A stretch of 7,744 nt of DNA from Sulfurovum sp. (lineage in GTDB: Bacteria; Campylobacterota; Campylobacteria; Campylobacterales; Sulfurovaceae): the NCBI GenBank assembly GCA_015490315.1, contig WFYB01000091.1, forward strand, positions 1 through 7,744, in the 5' to 3' direction. Positions within the stretch are counted from its first letter, which is position 1. The number at the start of each line of letters is the position of its first letter. Positions 1 through 6,024 of the stretch are shown here, in pieces. The notes under the pieces were generated by a model, which saw only the letters and a program-made list of their open reading frames with translations, did not search any database and was not told where the DNA came from. A program made the translations under genes and the position numbers.

Positions 1-540
1 AAGCGGATCGATCTTGTAAAAATCCTGCATCAGTGCAAAGATCTTGGCAAAGCGTTTGTCCTCTATATCCATCGCCAGCTTAACCAGTCGGCCAAGCCCG
101 CCGTCACGCTCAACCTCTTCGAGAAACAGTATCTCCAGCTTCTCTTCACTCTCCTCTTTAGTCACAAAATCCGGCTCCAACCCAAGCTCCAGTGATGCAG
201 AGCGCAAAATAGAGACGAAGAAGCTGTCCAGCGTCACAATATGGGCATGCGAAGAGAGAAAGCGTCGCAGCACGTCCGGCTGTCTATGCAGCAGCTCGTC
301 ACGCGCCATCCCTGTCTGTTCCGATATCGCCGACAAGAACGCCTCATTGGCATCAAGGTTGCGAAGCGAATCGATCACACGCTGACGCATTTCAGCCGCC
401 GCTTTGTTGGTAAAGGTCGCTGCGAGGATAGAAGAAGCAGACTCTCCCATAAAAAGCAGCGAGATATACCGTACTGAGAGCGCAAAGGTTTTGCCTGAGC
501 CTGCCGCAGCGGAAAGTGCTAAAAAGGGTTGGAAGGACAT
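1..540 (-). CDS. addA: AddA / RecB-like UvrD-family helicase, N-terminal part (cut by window edge)
   Basis: The start is the ATG at 540-538, and 180 codons run open to the left edge, so the C-terminus lies outside the window. The protein opens MSFQPFLALSAAAGSGKT. The Walker A motif AAAGSGKT (residues 11-18) lies close to the N-terminus, as is usual for AddA/RecB-type superfamily 1 helicases. Motif Ia follows as TFTNKAAAEM (42-51), and the conserved block IVTLDSFF is at about 101-108. In this family the protein is the 3'-5' helicase (usually also nuclease) subunit that processes double-strand breaks with AddB and prepares ends for RecA. The motor and nuclease regions further along cannot be seen, so whether it carries a C-terminal nuclease domain is unknown. 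No clear Shine-Dalgarno precedes the ATG. The addB partner lies just upstream on the same strand, separated by an oppositely oriented cytochrome gene. Confidence 0.9.
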   Translation of the reverse strand, partial: MSFQPFLALSAAAGSGKTFALSVRYISLLFMGESASSILAATFTNKAAAEMRQRVIDSLRNLDANEAFLSAISEQTGMARDELLHRQPDVLRRFLSSHAHIVTLDSFFVSILRSASLELGLEPDFVTKEESEEKLEILFLEEVERDGGLGRLVKLAMDIEDKRFAKIFALMQDFYKIDPL

Positions 541-560
541 GCGCAATCTTTTTTTGTTTA

Positions 561-569
561 ATCATAACA
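561..569 (-). promoter_or_regulatory. candidate extended -10 promoter for addA
   Basis: On the minus strand this reads TGTTATGAT, an extended -10 pattern (TG-n-TATGAT), ending 20 nt before the addA ATG. Transcription starting 6-7 nt downstream would leave a leader of about 13-14 nt. No good -35 hexamer is visible at the usual spacing. Assignment is by pattern only. Confidence 0.4.
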
Positions 570-621
570 GATTTTCACTCATACTCTCGAACAATAACAG
601 TGTTGGTTTACCTTCCGGCGT

Positions 622-627
622 TATAAT
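622..627 (+). promoter_or_regulatory. candidate -10 box for the haem-binding cytochrome gene
   Basis: A perfect TATAAT lies on the plus strand in the divergent addA/cytochrome intergenic region, about 118 nt upstream of the cytochrome ATG. No convincing -35 lies at 16-18 nt, although weak -35 elements are common in Campylobacterota. A second, weaker box, TATGAT at 640-645, is an alternative. If TATAAT is used, the 5' leader would be more than 100 nt. The rest of 541-745 shows nothing else I can support. Confidence 0.4.
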
Positions 628-732
628 GCGGCTTAAATTTATGATACGCACCTCTCATACGCTTGAGATGTTCTTATCTTACATCAAACAAACCCGGGGC
701 AACTGTACAAAAACTATGGCTGCGCCGGACTT

Positions 733-738
733 TAAAGG
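733..738 (+). promoter_or_regulatory. ribosome binding site fixing the cytochrome start
   Basis: TAAAGGA-like sequence (AAAGGA around 734-739) lies about 6-8 nt before the ATG at 746. It supports that ATG over the upstream in-frame ATGs, the furthest at 404, which have no comparable site and would add residues antisense to addA. Confidence 0.6.
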
Positions 739-745
739 ATGCTTT

Positions 746-1186
746 ATGTTAAAACACTTGATACTCTGGCCTTTGGCTGCTTTTGCGCTCCTGCAGCTAA
801 TACAGATCAAAATCCCGGATGCACCGGCAAAGATCGATCCCGCCAAAGAGATCAAAGCGCCTGCCGATATCAAAGCACTGCTTAAGCGCTCATGCTACGA
901 CTGCCACTCCTACCGTACTGATATCCCATGGTATGGACATATCGCTCCCTTCTCGTTTGAAGTGAAGAGCCATATCAAAGAGGGGCGACTTGCAGTCAAT
1001 TTCCAGGAGTGGGGCAACTATGACGAGGAGAAAAAGCAGCGTGTCTACCACGGTATCGTCAAGACGATTGATTGGCGTATGCCGCTGCCGATGTATCTCG
1101 ATGCCCATCCAGAAGCCAAACTCACTGACAAAGAGCGTGCCAAGATCAAAGCATGGGCGAAAAGCCATATCAAAGAGCAGGAGTAA
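746..1186 (+). CDS. membrane-anchored haem-binding-domain cytochrome c (Haem_bd family)
   Basis: This 146-residue protein has one hydrophobic N-terminal segment (about residues 4-21) that serves as an uncleaved anchor or signal peptide. A single CXXCH haem c site, CYDCH, is at residues 50-54. The surrounding pattern is typical of the haem-binding domain family (Pfam Haem_bd): CYDCHS, then PWYGHIAPFSF (61-71), GRLAVNFQEW (80-89) and RMPLPMYL (111-118). M112 or M116 is a plausible distal ligand. The family is periplasmic and probably redox-active, but no specific electron partner is established. The gene ends with tandem stops (TAATAA). It is the only plus-strand gene here, divergent from addA and convergent with addB across a 9-nt gap. 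A role next to the cbb3 oxidase genes, such as electron delivery or haem/peroxide handling, is inference. The start is set by the AAAGGA site just upstream. Confidence 0.88.
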   Translation: MLKHLILWPLAAFALLQLIQIKIPDAPAKIDPAKEIKAPADIKALLKRSCYDCHSYRTDIPWYGHIAPFSFEVKSHIKEGRLAVNFQEWGNYDEEKKQRVYHGIVKTIDWRMPLPMYLDAHPEAKLTDKERAKIKAWAKSHIKEQE

Positions 1187-1195
1187 TAAAGAGGC

Positions 1196-3541
1196 TTACA
1201 GATACTCCCCGCGCTTGCACATCAGTCTGAACTCACAGTAGGTACAACGGCTCAGATCTTCGCATTGTGTTGCCTCAAACCCCTCCAGCCTTCGCAGTGC
1301 TCCTGCGTGTTCATCGAGCAGTGCGAGCCTCTCTTCAAGATCTCGCACCTCATGCATCGCTCCGTTTTCGAGTATCTTGCAGTATGCCAGTGAGAGGTTT
1401 GGGTATGCCCTCTCCAGCATACGATAGTAGATCGGCATCTGAAAATCGGTGATCTTCTCGGGATCAAATTTTTTGGGCTCTTTGGGGAGGTTGCCGCTTT
1501 TGTAGTCGATCACCAGTGTATCGGTGGTGTTTTGATCTATTCTGTCAATTCTGCCGCCAAAAGAGAGCCCCCCTATATCACAGAGTCCCTCCTTTTCCCG
1601 GGCTGCCACACGCCACCCTGCCGCAAAGTGTGCTGCCTGTGCGCGGGCGTATCCTTTGAGCTTTTCACGGTAGAGCATCTTGCGGTATCGGCTCCTGGCA
1701 TCATCACCCGGCAGCAGTCTCTGCAGCAGAGCATCTATCTGTGTCATGATCGCTTCAGCATCCTCATAGCGGTCATGCTCCAGATGCAGCAGTTCGAGAA
1801 GTTTGTGCAGCAGAGTACCTTCGTTGAGCTCCTCCTCCTGCTTTTGCTTGATTCTACGGATATAACGGTAGTAGAATTTGCGCTTGCACTCCAGAAAGGT
1901 CTTGAGTCTCGATGCTGACCACTGCATCCTGCCTGCATCAAAGTCGGTGACAACAGGATCACTCTCTTCAAGGGGCAGACGTGTGAGAGGATAGAGCAAG
2001 GAGAGATCAGCATCGGCATCCGAGATCTCACCAAGCCCGAGCTCATAGATGAACTTGGAGGGGAGTTTCTCATCGGCTGCACTGTAGAGGATCATCGCCT
2101 CTTTTGCCCCTTCGAGCAGGCGTTTGTAGTACTGCTTTTGCAGGGCTTCACGGTCACTGCGTGTCGGCAGGGAGGCAAACTGTCGCACCGAAGAGTTGAG
2201 GAACTGGTCTTTGGCGGAACTTGCCGGTACGATCCCTTCGTTGAAATCGACGATCACCACACCATCAAAAGCCACTCCCCTTGTCTCAAGCACCCCAAGT
2301 ACCGTGACCTTGCCGCCCCGGACATCATCGCGGCTGATCTTCGAGAGGGACTTGAGCCAAAGAAAGAGCCACTCCTTCAAAGGCAGCTGCTGCCCTTTGA
2401 AAAGTGTCAAAAAGTAGTGATATTGCGCTTCGACATCACTGTTGTATGCTTTGCTCTCTTTGTCTATACCCAATAGAGAGAGTGTAGCAATCACCTCAAA
2501 GAAGCGTGCCGCGTCCAACTTCTGACTTGGTGAGAGCTGCGCGATCAACGCTTTGTTAAGACCATACTTCTCCAAAAGCATCTCTGCCTCCGGGTCATAA
2601 CGCTGCCAATAACGGTAGAGTACCTCCAGTGACTTGTAGTGAAAGTGCTCGCTGTAGTCATACCCCATCGCGAAGTTGAGGTTGTTAAGGTGGTCAAAGA
2701 GCATAAAGTGCTCTTTGAATGACTCATCCGGGAGTACCAAAGCGATCTTTTCGGGGTCGATACCCTTTTGTACCATCTCTTCGATCGCCTCGAGTGCCAA
2801 TGCCACCTGCTCGATACGCTCTTTGGCTGCGATCACTTTGGCATCTATTGTTGTCGTGGCGGGCTGGGCATGCAGGATCTTTTTGCTGCCCAGATCGAAA
2901 GTGACATCGGCATCCTCAGGAAGTGCACATCCCAGTGCGGCGAAGCGCTCCTGCATCTTCTGGTTGAACGGACTGGTCTGGTAATGTATCACCACAGTCG
3001 TAAGCTCTGCTATCTGCTCAAGCAGACCAAGCTCAAAACGGCTCAGATATCCCTCCAAAAAGATCTCGATACGGGTGTAGTTTCCGATAAAGCCTTCATT
3101 GAGCCTATATGCTTCAGGAAGGAACGCTCTGTCTGTCAAGCCCCGTGCCGCAAGTTGCATACGGTAACGCTCAAGCAGTCGTTCAAGGATATCGAGGTGA
3201 GCATCAAACTCCGCATAGGCATCTGCCTGACGCAAGCTCTCGAAACTCACCCCTTCGGCAGCAAGCTCTTCATAAAACTTGAAAAGTGCATCCGACCTGC
3301 CAAAGAACCGCACCAGATCTCTCTGCATCTTCAACGCCTCAAAGATCTCAGAAGAGGCAGCTTCTCTGAGCAGCAGTGTGCGCTGCAGCGGATCGACCAT
3401 CACTGCATCTTCAAGCAGCACTGCACGACTCTCAAACTCATCCATACGCATCAGTGTAGGCAAAAATCCTTCATGCTCTCTATAGTGTTGGCCAAGCGTT
3501 CTGAGTGCCCGTGAAGTTGGATAGATATGCAGTGTGTTCAT
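1196..3541 (-). CDS. addB: AddB-type PD-(D/E)XK nuclease / inactivated helicase subunit
   Basis: This protein has 781 residues counted from the ATG at 3541. The N-terminus MNTLHIYPTSRALR fits AddB-like proteins in which the Walker A loop has been lost; no GxGKT is visible. Residues 411-440 carry the helicase-like block with LGVLETRG and FDGVVIVDFNEGIVP. The C-terminal nuclease is complete: SASRLKTFLECKRKFYYRYI (542-561), H579, D666, the IDYKSG box with D679 and K681, and the QMPIY box at 701-705. Four cysteines match the AddB [4Fe-4S] staple: C552 plus C766, C769 and C775 (CxxC-x5-C). In the family AddB pairs with AddA to resect double-strand breaks and cut the 5'-ending strand. An in-frame GTG at 3592 would add 17 residues, but it lies inside a hairpin and extends past the conserved start, so ATG is preferred. 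No clear Shine-Dalgarno is present. Confidence 0.9.
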   Translation of the reverse strand: MNTLHIYPTSRALRTLGQHYREHEGFLPTLMRMDEFESRAVLLEDAVMVDPLQRTLLLREAASSEIFEALKMQRDLVRFFGRSDALFKFYEELAAEGVSFESLRQADAYAEFDAHLDILERLLERYRMQLAARGLTDRAFLPEAYRLNEGFIGNYTRIEIFLEGYLSRFELGLLEQIAELTTVVIHYQTSPFNQKMQERFAALGCALPEDADVTFDLGSKKILHAQPATTTIDAKVIAAKERIEQVALALEAIEEMVQKGIDPEKIALVLPDESFKEHFMLFDHLNNLNFAMGYDYSEHFHYKSLEVLYRYWQRYDPEAEMLLEKYGLNKALIAQLSPSQKLDAARFFEVIATLSLLGIDKESKAYNSDVEAQYHYFLTLFKGQQLPLKEWLFLWLKSLSKISRDDVRGGKVTVLGVLETRGVAFDGVVIVDFNEGIVPASSAKDQFLNSSVRQFASLPTRSDREALQKQYYKRLLEGAKEAMILYSAADEKLPSKFIYELGLGEISDADADLSLLYPLTRLPLEESDPVVTDFDAGRMQWSASRLKTFLECKRKFYYRYIRRIKQKQEEELNEGTLLHKLLELLHLEHDRYEDAEAIMTQIDALLQRLLPGDDARSRYRKMLYREKLKGYARAQAAHFAAGWRVAAREKEGLCDIGGLSFGGRIDRIDQNTTDTLVIDYKSGNLPKEPKKFDPEKITDFQMPIYYRMLERAYPNLSLAYCKILENGAMHEVRDLEERLALLDEHAGALRRLEGFEATQCEDLSRCTYCEFRLMCKRGEYL

Positions 3542-3548
3542 AAAGAAG

Positions 3549-3557
3549 AGTATAGCA
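3549..3557 (-). promoter_or_regulatory. candidate extended -10 promoter for addB (near-leaderless)
   Basis: The minus strand reads TGCTATACT, an extended -10 pattern (TG-n-TATACT), followed by only seven bases (CTTCTTT) and then the addB ATG. A start 6-7 nt after the box would put the mRNA 5' end at or just before the ATG, which fits the lack of a Shine-Dalgarno. There is no good -35. addB may equally be read from the cco operon upstream. Confidence 0.35.
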
Positions 3558-3575
3558 GTGAATCGTTGAGAGTTT

Positions 3576-3595
3576 GATGCACCCGAAGGCACATC
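3576..3595 (-). other. RNA hairpin with UUCG tetraloop between ccoH and addB
   Basis: As minus-strand RNA, arms GAUGUGCC and GGUGCAUC pair over 8 bp, including two adjacent G-U wobbles, and close on a UUCG loop with a C-G closing pair, a very stable tetraloop. On the plus strand the wobbles become A-C mismatches, so the fold is strand-specific. It begins 6 nt after the ccoH stop codon. No U-tract follows, so it is not a standard intrinsic terminator. It could be a 3'-end stabiliser, an RNA-processing site or a partial attenuator between the oxidase genes and addB. Confidence 0.5.
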
Positions 3596-3601
3596 CCACT
3601 T

Positions 3602-4153
3602 TTATTTGAGGTATGCAGGGATCTTCGAGTAGCCCACTTTCTCTTTGTCCGCTTCCACTCTAAGCTGCAGTGTATAGCGTCCGGGTTTGGTGATGACGAC
3701 ATCCTTGACGGTGTACACGCCATCTTTGCCGGATATATCCGTAATCATCTGGTCATCTACACGCGTATGCGGTCTGGTCAGTTCGAAGGTGACATTGGCA
3801 TCACGCAGCGGTGTGCCGTCACGACTCTGGATCAGATAGCTGAAACTGTTCTTGCCTTTATGGAGCTTGACAGGATTAGGCTGCGGTCTATTGGAGTTGA
3901 CATTGTCAGTCATGACCATCGTCTCAGCCCCGGTCAGCTTGATCGTATACGCTTTGTCAAATGCCTGCTTTTTTTTGAAAATATCATTGTAGTGGATATC
4001 AGCCTGCTGATACTTCATCATATAGTCATTGGACTCCTGTACCGGCATCGAGGTGGCGGACTTGACTGTCCAGTACCCCAGTGTGATCCCAAGCATCAAA
4101 AAGCCCAGGATCATATGCGGCCAATAGGTTTTTTTACTCTTTTTCTCTTCCAT
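3602..4153 (-). CDS. ccoH: FixH/CcoH-like cbb3 oxidase assembly protein
   Basis: This 183-residue protein has a short charged cytoplasmic N-terminus (MEEKKSKK), one membrane helix at about residues 11-30 beginning YWPHMILGFLMLGITLGYW, and a periplasmic part. The segment after the helix (VKSATSMPVQESNDYMMKYQ, about 30-49) fits the FixH pattern. The rest resembles the beta-sandwich-like extracellular part, with PGRYTLQLRV at about 157-166. CcoH/FixH proteins bind CcoN or CcoP and are needed for stable assembly of cytochrome cbb3. The position after ccoNOQP supports the call. AAGGA at 4160-4164 precedes the ATG by 6 nt. The gene overlaps the end of the upstream TPM-like gene by 20 nt, suggesting co-translation. 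Sequence similarity to classical FixH is moderate, so the functional assignment leans on topology and context. Confidence 0.75.
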   Translation of the reverse strand: MEEKKSKKTYWPHMILGFLMLGITLGYWTVKSATSMPVQESNDYMMKYQQADIHYNDIFKKKQAFDKAYTIKLTGAETMVMTDNVNSNRPQPNPVKLHKGKNSFSYLIQSRDGTPLRDANVTFELTRPHTRVDDQMITDISGKDGVYTVKDVVITKPGRYTLQLRVEADKEKVGYSKIPAYLK

Positions 4154-4784
4154 TCTCTGTCCTTGCTCTTATCCTCGTATATAGCGGTCTCAAAATAAAT
4201 ATCCACAAAAGGATCAACGAACCTGTATAGATGATCACCTTCAACACAGTCACCATAGGCTTCATCTCATTAGGGATAGTCTTTGTCAGTTTGACACCTT
4301 TACTTGCTGCGATCTGATCCGCCAGCTCAGAGTATGCCTGTACCACACCTATATTGACCTTGTCCTCAAACTTGTTGCTGTCTTTCATCGCTACGATGTC
4401 CACACCTGCATCAACCACATCACTTCGGTCATACATCTCTCTCATATCTTTGGAAGAGGGGATAATCCCTATACGTCCGCGTTCACCTGACTTCTCAGTG
4501 ATGGTCGCAAAAGGTGCGAAGACCAGCACAACATATGGCTTGCTCATACTTCCTTCATACTTCTTGGAGTATGTCACCAAATTAAATCTTTCCGGGAAAT
4601 GTTCATTGGTCGCTATCACATAGGCATGTACCCCTGTTTTTGCTTCGAGCTCATCCCCCATCTCATTGATGAGTTTTGACGCTTGCAGTTTCAAGAGGTC
4701 ATTACGTAAGATATGATCTGCGTGGAGTAGTAGTGGAAGTATGAAAGCAAGCAAGGTTGCCCTTACTATTGCTTTCTTCATCAT
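4134..4784 (-). CDS. exported TPM-domain-like protein with C-terminal membrane anchor
   Basis: This protein has 216 residues. It begins with a signal peptide (MMKKAIVRA, then a hydrophobic stretch to about 20, with likely cleavage after LHA at residue 22). A periplasmic domain covers about 23-176. One membrane helix lies at about 178-198, followed by a basic cytoplasmic tail (YTRIRARTENGREKE). The domain starts with a helix, LINEMGDELEAKTGVHAYVI (about 38-57), followed by a PYVVLVFAPF strand (83-92) and GRIGIIPS (103-110). This arrangement resembles the TPM domain family (TLP18.3/Psb32/MOLO-1), whose members often help membrane-complex assembly or repair. No catalytic residues can be named. 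The start ATG shares one base with the stop of the 33-residue gene upstream (TGATG), and a second ATG follows directly, so either could serve. Placement inside the cco operon suggests a role in oxidase biogenesis; this is inference. Confidence 0.6.
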   Translation of the reverse strand: MMKKAIVRATLLAFILPLLLHADHILRNDLLKLQASKLINEMGDELEAKTGVHAYVIATNEHFPERFNLVTYSKKYEGSMSKPYVVLVFAPFATITEKSGERGRIGIIPSSKDMREMYDRSDVVDAGVDIVAMKDSNKFEDKVNIGVVQAYSELADQIAASKGVKLTKTIPNEMKPMVTVLKVIIYTGSLILLWIFILRPLYTRIRARTENGREKE

Positions 4785-4885
4785 CAGCCCGAGTAAAAGA
4801 GTTTACCGGAAAGTGAAAGATAGACAGCTGCTACTGCCGAGAATGCCAAACATGCAAACAGAACTTTATCCATATACTTTATCAT
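4784..4885 (-). CDS. 33-residue single-helix membrane microprotein in the cbb3 operon
   Basis: This short reading frame is supported by context and by its translation signals. The ATG at 4885-4883 follows AAGGAG (4891-4896) by 5 nt and overlaps the stop of the DUF4006-like gene in an ATGA arrangement. Its own TGA (4786-4784) shares one base with the ATG of the TPM-like gene. The protein begins MIKYMDKVLFACLAFSAV, continues AAVYLSLSGK and ends LFYSG. It is a single predicted membrane helix (about residues 8-26) with lysines at K3 and K7 near the N-terminus and K28 after the helix. I recognise no family. It does not match CcoS, and it is not CcoQ, which is present elsewhere in the operon. By size and topology it could be an accessory oxidase subunit comparable to Pseudomonas stutzeri CcoM, but I see no sequence similarity to support homology. 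Confidence 0.75.
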   Translation of the reverse strand: MIKYMDKVLFACLAFSAVAAVYLSLSGKLFYSG

Positions 4886-5124
4886 TTTGTCTCCTTCACT
4901 TCATTGAATCGAACATTGTATTTCATATTTTCAGGTGAATTTGCCTTCAAGTGGTTGATATCTCTTACCACACTTGGGTCATAAGGACGCACCTGAGAGT
5001 TTCTCTGTGTCGCGATCGCCATCAGCATCAGTGTTACAAGGATTATAAGCAATCCTGCAACAGAGATGATAAATCCAAATAATCCGTGGAAGCCAAAGAG
5101 ACTTCTGTTTGTATTTTCTGCCAT
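4882..5124 (-). CDS. DUF4006-family one-helix membrane protein
   Basis: This 80-residue protein has a short N-terminal segment with NRSLFGFHGLFGF (6-18), one membrane helix at about 14-37, and a polar C-terminal tail of about 40 residues (TQRNSQVRPYDPSVVRDINH at 39-58, then charged). The N-terminal FGFHGLFGF block followed by one helix matches my memory of the DUF4006 family, which is found in Campylobacterota directly after ccoP. Its function is unknown; the conserved position suggests a cbb3 accessory or assembly role. The ribosome site AAGGAG at 5130-5135 overlaps the ccoP stop codon (TAAGGAG) and stands 5 nt before the ATG, so translation is probably tied to that of ccoP. Its own stop overlaps the next start (ATGA). 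Confidence 0.75.
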   Translation of the reverse strand: MAENTNRSLFGFHGLFGFIISVAGLLIILVTLMLMAIATQRNSQVRPYDPSVVRDINHLKANSPENMKYNVRFNEVKETK

Positions 5125-5133
5125 GCTATCTCC

Positions 5134-6024
5134 TTAGTTTGCCAGTGACTGGATATATGTAGCCAGTGCTTTCTCTTGTACCGGTGTAAATCTGCCTTTA
5201 AACGCAGGCATTGTACCGATGATACCTTTTTTACCGTGCTCAAGTACATGCTGTACCAGTGGCAGGTCATACGTAGTAAGGTTTGGTGCCATTCCGTTGT
5301 TACCCTTGCCGTCTGCACCGTGACATGATGCACATACAGCGAACTCTGCCGGAGGTGTACCTTTGGCGCCATTTGCGATCCACTCAGCCACTTTTTCAGC
5401 CGCTTCGCCACTCGCCATACCCGGAGGCATCGCACCCATAGGGTACCCCAGCTGATTTTGACCGTTTTTGATCACTGCAAGTACCTGCGCTTTGGTCATA
5501 CGCTTGGTGAAGTCCTGCGCTTTACCGGAGAGACCGTCACCTGTGTTACCGTGACATGGTGCACACTGTACCAGAAAGATAGATTCACCCATCTGCTGCA
5601 GTGTCTCTTTGTCTGCGTTTTTATGTACCTCTTCAAACTTCTTCTGATAAGCTTTAACCTCTTCGTTGTATTCACCGATCTGAGAGTATGACCATACCGG
5701 ATATCCGATCAGTCCGTACCACATAGACCAGAGAAAGACTGCAAGGAATGTATATGCCCATCCGGAAGGAAGTTCATTTTTGTACTCGCCGATACCGTCC
5801 CAGTTGTCCTCTGAAAGTTCACCTGAAGCCGTATCTGTCTTCATCTGACCGATATATTTAAATGCAACTGCCGCTGTCAATGTTGCAATAGCAATAGCAC
5901 CCCCGATTGTAATTGCATTGACACTGTCATGGATAACGTCAATGTTCATTTTGGTGACTACAACGATCGTTGCGATGATCAAAATCGCTGCAAACCCCAA
6001 TGCCTTTATCTGAATTGAATTCAT
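5134..6024 (-). CDS. ccoP: cytochrome cbb3 oxidase subunit III (dihaem cytochrome c)
   Basis: This 296-residue protein carries two haem c sites, CAPCH at 154-158 and CASCH at 231-235. Likely methionine ligands are in GAMPPG (M199) and IGTMPAF (M272). The FixP_N signature is present as NWDGIGEYKNELPSGW (74-89), followed by a membrane helix ending in GLIGYPVW (about 91-111). CcoP passes electrons from soluble cytochrome c or the bc1 complex to CcoO and CcoN. Before the FixP_N motif I count two hydrophobic segments (about 8-25 and 36-56), giving three predicted helices where CcoP proteins I know have one or two. The start has a strong AGGAGG at 6035-6040, located inside the end of ccoQ, and the ATG overlaps the ccoQ stop (ATGA), so the two are translationally coupled. 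Confidence 0.95.
   Translation of the reverse strand: MNSIQIKALGFAAILIIATIVVVTKMNIDVIHDSVNAITIGGAIAIATLTAAVAFKYIGQMKTDTASGELSEDNWDGIGEYKNELPSGWAYTFLAVFLWSMWYGLIGYPVWSYSQIGEYNEEVKAYQKKFEEVHKNADKETLQQMGESIFLVQCAPCHGNTGDGLSGKAQDFTKRMTKAQVLAVIKNGQNQLGYPMGAMPPGMASGEAAEKVAEWIANGAKGTPPAEFAVCASCHGADGKGNNGMAPNLTTYDLPLVQHVLEHGKKGIIGTMPAFKGRFTPVQEKALATYIQSLAN

Noticed and set aside
667..685. Inverted repeat GATGT...ACATC in the cytochrome leader
   Set aside because: Only 5 bp with a 9-nt loop and no extension; this is expected by chance in AT-rich intergenic DNA.
404..745. 114-codon N-terminal extension of the cytochrome gene
   Set aside because: The extension is antisense to addA and its promoter region and has no similarity to haem-binding proteins. 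AAAGGA and a hydrophobic anchor mark the ATG at 746 as the true start.
2768..3514. 248-codon open frame on the plus strand, antisense to addB
   Set aside because: It lies wholly within addB, whose motifs are unambiguous. Its translation is cysteine- and histidine-rich with no recognisable domain, as expected for a shadow frame.
3542..3592. GTG start at 3592 for addB, adding 17 residues
   Set aside because: The GTG lies in the stem of the hairpin, and the added residues precede the conserved MNTLHIYPTSRALR start. It is not excluded if addB is read from the cco transcript.
3576..3595. The ccoH-addB hairpin as an intrinsic terminator
   Set aside because: No U-tract follows the stem; the next bases read AAACTCTCAACG. 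It was kept only as a structured RNA element.
4784..4885. The microprotein as CcoS or a CcoM homologue
   Set aside because: It lacks the tail pattern of CcoS and shares no recognisable residues with CcoM as I know them. Only size and topology are similar.
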